Below are positions 33,678 to 37,579 of a stretch of DNA of 37,579 nt, one piece after another. The DNA is from a bacterium (GTDB taxonomy: Bacteria > Pseudomonadota > Alphaproteobacteria > Rickettsiales > RI-342). The translations under genes and the position numbers were made by a program. Below the pieces are notes generated by a model. It was not told the DNA's origin. It saw only the letters and a list, made by a program, of their open reading frames with translations, and did no database searches. Location: positions 1-37,579 of the forward strand of contig WGMV01000035.1 in NCBI GenBank assembly GCA_016124905.1, written 5' to 3'. How positions within the stretch are numbered: position 1 is the stretch's first letter; every line of letters begins with the position of its first letter.

Positions 33678-35858
33678 ATGACTGTGCAGGGCGGCAAATT
33701 TCTCGTTGAAGGCATCGCTTATCTGGGCAACAAAAGTTATGCTCCGAGCCATTTGGTTCTGGGCCGTGGCGCTTCCACGGAAGACAGCGGCAAACTGCTG
33801 AATATCCTGAGCAAAAACGGCATTGAACCGCAGCTCAGCACGGTGCGCACCAACGATGGCGACCATCGTTCCATCAGCTTCAGCAAACCGCCGAAAGAAT
33901 TTCGCGGCATGCTGGAGGAGCTGGCCCAGGCCGGCCTGGCTTCCGAAGAGAATATCGCCATTCTGGACCGGATGGCTGCGCTTGAGGATGAAAAACGCGG
34001 CCAGCCCTTCAACCCGCTGACCATTCTTACCAATACGCCGTTTGAGCCCATCTACCAAAAAAACAAGGATTTCAAGGTCGATGCCGGCCCGCTGAAGCCT
34101 TTTGTCAAAAAATTCGTGGAAGGGGTGGAACGCAACCCCGATCAGGTTGCCGCCCTTGCCTATCTGGGCGGGGATACGACCGGCGCCGTATCCAACCCGA
34201 TTTATGACCATAACGCCCTGAAAAAAGCCGGCGGCGGCGAAGGCGTCTTCTATTTTTCCGCCCTTGCCGCCACGGGCATGTACGCGCTTGTGCCGGAAAA
34301 ACACGGCACCAAGGCACAGTCTGAACTGCAGCGTATCCGCACCGAACTCAGCATGGAAGAAGGCGGTATTTCAGCCGGCGAACGCATCCAGCAGGGTGCT
34401 GATACAGTGCGCAACCGTGTCGGCCTGCTTGGTAATGTATTGAACGGCTTCAGCGGCTTCGGCCTCATGATGTCCTCATTCCTACACCGCAACCCGCTTT
34501 CATTCGCCCAGGGCACCATCGTCACCTCCTCCTTTGCCACCTCCGTGGGCCTTGAAGCAGGCGGCGAGAAATTTAGCAAACCGGTGGAAGCCGTTGCCAG
34601 GGCTGCCTCTCCCATCACTCGCCTGCTTCCCCAGTCCGTGCGTGATTACGTCAGCAAGACATGGGAAATCTCCAAAATCGATACCAACCAGCCGATTGCT
34701 TACAACAAAAACCACAATTTCCTTGGTTTTGTCAGCATCGCCTACCAGCTCTTCAATTCCGGCCGCTTCCGCAAACAGGCCGAGCAGAAATACGATGCAG
34801 CCTCCAATCCCGCCTATGCCCTGGTGAAGGCCAGCACCGCCGCCGATGGCTCGGTCAAGCTGGAGCGCAGCGGCAGCTGGAAGGACATTGCCAAAGACGG
34901 CAACGCCCTGCGCGACCACCTCACCATTCTGCGCGACGGCTATGCCCATGTCAGCCCCGAAGGCCGCGTGCATCCGCTGACGGATGAACAGCGCGCCTCC
35001 ATCCGCAGCGGCAGCATCTCCAAAACCGGCGGCGCATTGGCCGACGGCAGCACCGTACTGCCCATTCCCCATGCCCTGGCGGAAGAAGGCTGGAACAAAC
35101 ACGGCAAAAAAGCCGAATGGCGCTACGACCGCAAAAGCGACACGGTGCAATACCGCGAGAATGGCGGCGTATCGCGCAATCTGACCGCTGAAGAAGTCAA
35201 GAAAATGAAGATCGAGCCCGGCCCGGCCGGCTACAACGAGTATTTTCACGACATGGCGCATTACCAGACCGCCATGCGCGATCCGCTTGCCCTGCTTTTC
35301 CGCACCATTTCCACGGCTATTTACGTGGTGGCCAACGGCGTGCTCGGCGGCATCAAGCGCGAGGCCAACTGGCTGGATATGGAAGAGCTGTTCAACAGCG
35401 CCGCCATGCTGTTTGCCGAAAAGGTCAACATGCCCGGCAGCACTCCCGCCAGCCAGCAGCAGTTCCTTCAAAATCTTTCAGAAAAACTTTCCCGCTCCAT
35501 TGAACGGGAAAACGAGACCCGTGAGAAATTCGAGCGCAAAGAACGCATCAAAACCGGCAATGACAGCTTCACCATGCCCCGCCTGGAAAACCTGTCTCCG
35601 GCCCAATGCGCCGATGTTATCGCCCATAAACTGAACAGCTTCGCCAAGGAAGACGCCGCCATCAAACGTCTGGCCGAGGCCCAGCTCATCCAGCACGCCA
35701 AACCGGAAGCCTCCGCTTCGGTTGCGGGTTCGGAACTCACCGCCTCGCTTCAGGCCGAAGCCGACCGCCATCATCATCCGGTGGATTTCACCAACATCGC
35801 CGATCTGGCACGCCAGGCGGCGGCACAGGTGGTCAACGCCCCGGCAATCGCGCTCTAG
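33678..35858 (+). CDS. Unrecognised 726-residue protein
   Basis: A long frame with protein-like composition; I do not know the family. There is no signal peptide. Residues 185-205 (GVFYFSALAATGMYALVP), 250-290 (LLGNVLNGFSGFGLMMSSFLH, then FAQGTIVTSSFATSVGL) and about 525-548 (DPLALLFRTISTAIYVVANGVLGGI) are hydrophobic, so it may enter membrane. The C-terminal 110 residues are helical and charged. The start is uncertain: AGGA at 33672-33675 is only two bases from the ATG at 33678 but eight from a GTG at 33684, which would drop two residues. Parts loosely resemble the 540-residue and left-edge proteins. It is divergent from the secretion ATPase gene, and its stop overlaps the nfuA stop in a shared CTAG. 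Confidence 0.88.
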   Translation: MTVQGGKFLVEGIAYLGNKSYAPSHLVLGRGASTEDSGKLLNILSKNGIEPQLSTVRTNDGDHRSISFSKPPKEFRGMLEELAQAGLASEENIAILDRMAALEDEKRGQPFNPLTILTNTPFEPIYQKNKDFKVDAGPLKPFVKKFVEGVERNPDQVAALAYLGGDTTGAVSNPIYDHNALKKAGGGEGVFYFSALAATGMYALVPEKHGTKAQSELQRIRTELSMEEGGISAGERIQQGADTVRNRVGLLGNVLNGFSGFGLMMSSFLHRNPLSFAQGTIVTSSFATSVGLEAGGEKFSKPVEAVARAASPITRLLPQSVRDYVSKTWEISKIDTNQPIAYNKNHNFLGFVSIAYQLFNSGRFRKQAEQKYDAASNPAYALVKASTAADGSVKLERSGSWKDIAKDGNALRDHLTILRDGYAHVSPEGRVHPLTDEQRASIRSGSISKTGGALADGSTVLPIPHALAEEGWNKHGKKAEWRYDRKSDTVQYRENGGVSRNLTAEEVKKMKIEPGPAGYNEYFHDMAHYQTAMRDPLALLFRTISTAIYVVANGVLGGIKREANWLDMEELFNSAAMLFAEKVNMPGSTPASQQQFLQNLSEKLSRSIERENETREKFERKERIKTGNDSFTMPRLENLSPAQCADVIAHKLNSFAKEDAAIKRLAEAQLIQHAKPEASASVAGSELTASLQAEADRHHHPVDFTNIADLARQAAAQVVNAPAIAL

Positions 35859-36397
35859 GCGACAGCTTCCACGGCCGTTACTTCCGGCACGTAATATTTC
35901 AGCATGTTTTCGACGCCGTTTTTCAAGGTCATGGTCGAGCTCGGACAGCTTGAGCAGGCCCCGCGCAGCGTCAGCTGCACCACACCGTTCACAAAGCCGC
36001 GAAAGATAATATCCCCGCCATCCTGCGCCACAGCCGGACGCACGCGGGTTTCGATCAGCTCCCGAATCTGCTGCACCACGGGGTCGTCACTGTCGATGCT
36101 TGGCGCCTCATCCTCTTGAACCGCCTGCCCGGTCAGCAGATGCTCCATCATCATGGTCAGCGCCAGCGGCTTCACCACGTCCCAGCTTGCGGCATCTTTC
36201 TTCGTCACGGTAATGAAATCCAGCCCGAAGAAAACGGACTCCACCTCATCCATCTCCAGCAACTCCACCGCCAGCTGGGACTTTCCTTTTGCTTCTTCCG
36301 CGCTGCTGTACATGGCCGTGCCCTTGTCCATCACCACCACATCGGGCATGAACTTAATGGCATTGGGATTGGGGGTGGATTCTGTCTGGATGAACAT
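35855..36397 (-). CDS. nfuA: Fe-S cluster carrier NfuA/NifU-like
   Basis: This protein carries [4Fe-4S] clusters to target enzymes such as aconitase and complex I. It has 180 residues: an N-terminal Nfu_N domain (MFIQTESTPNPNAIKF, residues 1-85) and a C-terminal NifU domain with the cluster motif Cys148-Ser-Ser-Cys151 preceded by AQDGGDIIFRGF. This layout is the alphaproteobacterial and mitochondrial Nfu1 type. It converges with the 726-residue gene, overlapping it by four bases at the stop codons. The start is ATG 36397 after a purine-rich stretch. Confidence 0.96.
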   Translation of the reverse strand: MFIQTESTPNPNAIKFMPDVVVMDKGTAMYSSAEEAKGKSQLAVELLEMDEVESVFFGLDFITVTKKDAASWDVVKPLALTMMMEHLLTGQAVQEDEAPSIDSDDPVVQQIRELIETRVRPAVAQDGGDIIFRGFVNGVVQLTLRGACSSCPSSTMTLKNGVENMLKYYVPEVTAVEAVA

Positions 36398-36423
36398 GGC
36401 AACACTCTTCTTTTCTCTAAAAT

Positions 36424-36518
36424 GTCATTCCAGCGAAAGCTGGAATCCAGCTTACCGCTCATCATTTCCTAGCTCGGCTTTACGCAGGCACATGGATTCC
36501 AGCTTTCGCTGGAATGAC
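36424..36518. repeat. Pair of inverted REP-like hairpins
   Basis: Arms at 36424-36449 and 36493-36518 are perfect 26-base inverted copies separated by 43 bases. Each arm itself holds TTCCAGC-GAAA-GCTGGAA, a 7-bp hairpin with a GNRA loop. The whole fills most of the gap between bioC and nfuA, both read leftward. It is like the paired REP elements of other bacteria, and it may also end or protect the bioC transcript. Confidence 0.85.
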
Positions 36519-36534
36519 GATACCGTATCCGGCA

Positions 36535-37314
36535 TCACTCCCTATATAAGCTCAAATAATAGGAATGCCAACTCACGCGAATGCCTTCCGCATCGGCAAA
36601 ATGCCGTTCATAAGTTTCCGCCAGCTGCTGAAAGTCTCCCGGTGTCAGGCGCCCCGGGCTGTCATTGCGCTTGCCGCCCGCGCCGATCCCTTTGAGATGC
36701 TCGGCGAATACCGCAAAATTCCCATAATGCTCGATATGCGTCGCCAGTTCCGCTTCCAGCACCTTGAACCCCGCATTACGCGCCGCATTCTGCCAGGCAT
36801 CCACGTCCATCAGCGGGTTGATGGGCGAAGGCAGGTTCGGCAGCGCCGCTTTCCAGCTCGCCACCATCTCATGCAGCGTGGGCGGCACGAAGGTCGCCAT
36901 CACCATATGCCCGCCCGGTTTCAGGATGCGCCGCATCTCGCACATGGTCGCCAGCGGGTCGTTCAGCCACTGCACGGCCAGAGAGGAGACAATCGCATCC
37001 ATGCTGGCATCGGCGAAGGGAATCTGCTCCATATCCGCCAGCACGCAAGGCAGCTTGGGCATTTCCTGCCGGAGTGTCTGCAGCATTCCCTCCGCCAGAT
37101 CAAGGCCGACCCACTGAAATTTCTTTTTGCACTGGCGCGGCACAAAACCGGTACCGATGCCCAGATCCGCCACCTGCTTGCCAATCAGCGGCAACGCCCC
37201 CAGCTTCTTCGCCACCTTCAAGGCAATGGCGCGCTGAAGTTCCGCTACCTTCTCATAAGCGGGCGCAGCCTGGCTGAAATCCTTACGGATCTTGGCGAGA
37301 TTATAGGTGGTCAT
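36535..37314 (-). CDS. bioC: Malonyl-[ACP] O-methyltransferase BioC
   Basis: This enzyme methylates malonyl-ACP to start pimelate synthesis for biotin, using S-adenosylmethionine. It has 259 residues, normal for BioC. The class I methyltransferase motifs are DLGIGTG (50-56; Ile where Cys is common) and GLDLAEGML (70-78), followed by ADMEQIPFADASMDAIVSSLAVQWL, a strong BioC-type stretch. LKGIGAGG near 209-216 is also typical. Its start overlaps the end of the BioH-like gene by 14 bases. No other bio genes are in view. Confidence 0.9.
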   Translation of the reverse strand: MTTYNLAKIRKDFSQAAPAYEKVAELQRAIALKVAKKLGALPLIGKQVADLGIGTGFVPRQCKKKFQWVGLDLAEGMLQTLRQEMPKLPCVLADMEQIPFADASMDAIVSSLAVQWLNDPLATMCEMRRILKPGGHMVMATFVPPTLHEMVASWKAALPNLPSPINPLMDVDAWQNAARNAGFKVLEAELATHIEHYGNFAVFAEHLKGIGAGGKRNDSPGRLTPGDFQQLAETYERHFADAEGIRVSWHSYYLSLYRE

Positions 37315-37579
37315 GCAGCCATCCCTTCACGGCATCCACGGCGGATGCCTCCTTAAACGGCGCATGCCCGCCTTTGTCCAGCTTTATCAAATCCGCGCCG
37401 ATCGCCTGTGCCAGCTTCTCCCCATGCGCAAACGGCACCACCACATCATCCGTGGCATGCAGCACGGCCATCTCCATCTTCGGCATAGTCTTCACTTTTT
37501 CCGTAAAAGACGCCGCCAGCATTTCCAGCAAGGTTCCGGCAAGCGCCGCATCCTGCCAGTCATCCCCGCCGCGCCTGTC
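37301..37579 (-). CDS. Alpha/beta hydrolase, BioH-like, 5' end outside window
   Basis: This is the C-terminal 92 residues of a gene that begins beyond 37579; the frame is open to the window edge. The end of an alpha/beta-hydrolase fold is visible: the catalytic Asp region in LHATDDVVVPFAHG and the catalytic His in GGHAPF. The 14-base overlap with bioC suggests it is BioH, the esterase that removes the methyl group from pimeloyl-ACP. BioH is assigned by context, since the nucleophile elbow lies outside the window. It could be another hydrolase serving the same role. Confidence 0.8.
   Translation of the reverse strand, partial: DRRGGDDWQDAALAGTLLEMLAASFTEKVKTMPKMEMAVLHATDDVVVPFAHGEKLAQAIGADLIKLDKGGHAPFKEASAVDAVKGWLHDHL

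Noticed and set aside
33627-34304. A 225-codon minus-strand frame opposite the start of the 726-residue gene.
   Set aside because: No ribosome binding site and it ends inside the shared intergenic region; the 726-codon frame spans the whole area without a stop.

Overview
The window reads as ordinary chromosome of an alphaproteobacterium. The evidence is a complete 14-gene complex I operon in nuoA to nuoN order, followed by birA, coaX, rnj (RNase J) and a DUF1467 membrane gene. There is also aconitase divergent from ccmAB, a long-form hpf next to a ptsN-like gene, and Nfu-type Fe-S carriage. The base composition is moderately GC-rich. I cannot name the genus. Three large proteins that I do not recognise suggest a lineage outside the best-studied orders.

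Layout. 1-845 (-): 5' part of an unrecognised gene whose 3' end lies outside the window. 846-1608: dispersed palindromic repeats around a small predicted membrane protein. 1609-4305 (-): acnA, divergent from ccmA and ccmB (4440-5692, +). 5879-24306 (-): a secreted repeat protein, a DUF1467 protein, rnj, coaX, birA and nuoN to nuoA; read in transcription order, complex I comes first and the housekeeping genes follow with very small gaps. 24484-24560 (-): tRNA-Asp. 24624-28847 (-): rutE-like nitroreductase, 3-hydroxybutyrate dehydrogenase, DsbD and an exported redoxin, ending at an intrinsic terminator. 28906-33496 (-): a 540-residue unrecognised protein, a PtsN-like protein without its histidines, long hpf, and a CpaF-type ATPase fused to a cyclic-nucleotide-binding-like domain. 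33678-35858 (+): a 726-residue unrecognised protein. 35855-37579 (-): nfuA, a palindromic repeat pair, bioC and the end of a BioH-like esterase.

Functional themes. Respiration dominates: complex I, the TCA enzyme aconitase, cytochrome c heme export (CcmAB), periplasmic thiol reduction (DsbD plus redoxin) and Fe-S delivery (NfuA). Biotin appears twice, as a ligase (birA) and as pimelate-arm synthesis (bioC, bioH-like).

The part most worth pursuing is 28.8-35.9 kb plus the left edge. It holds a lone secretion-type ATPase with an altered cyclic-nucleotide pocket and a PtsN homologue that appears unable to be phosphorylated. Three large unknown genes each have an 11-bp-period direct repeat in the presumed -35 region. 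A hairpin there buries the ribosome binding site of the rutE-like gene. A regulon or secretion link among these is inference, not demonstrated.
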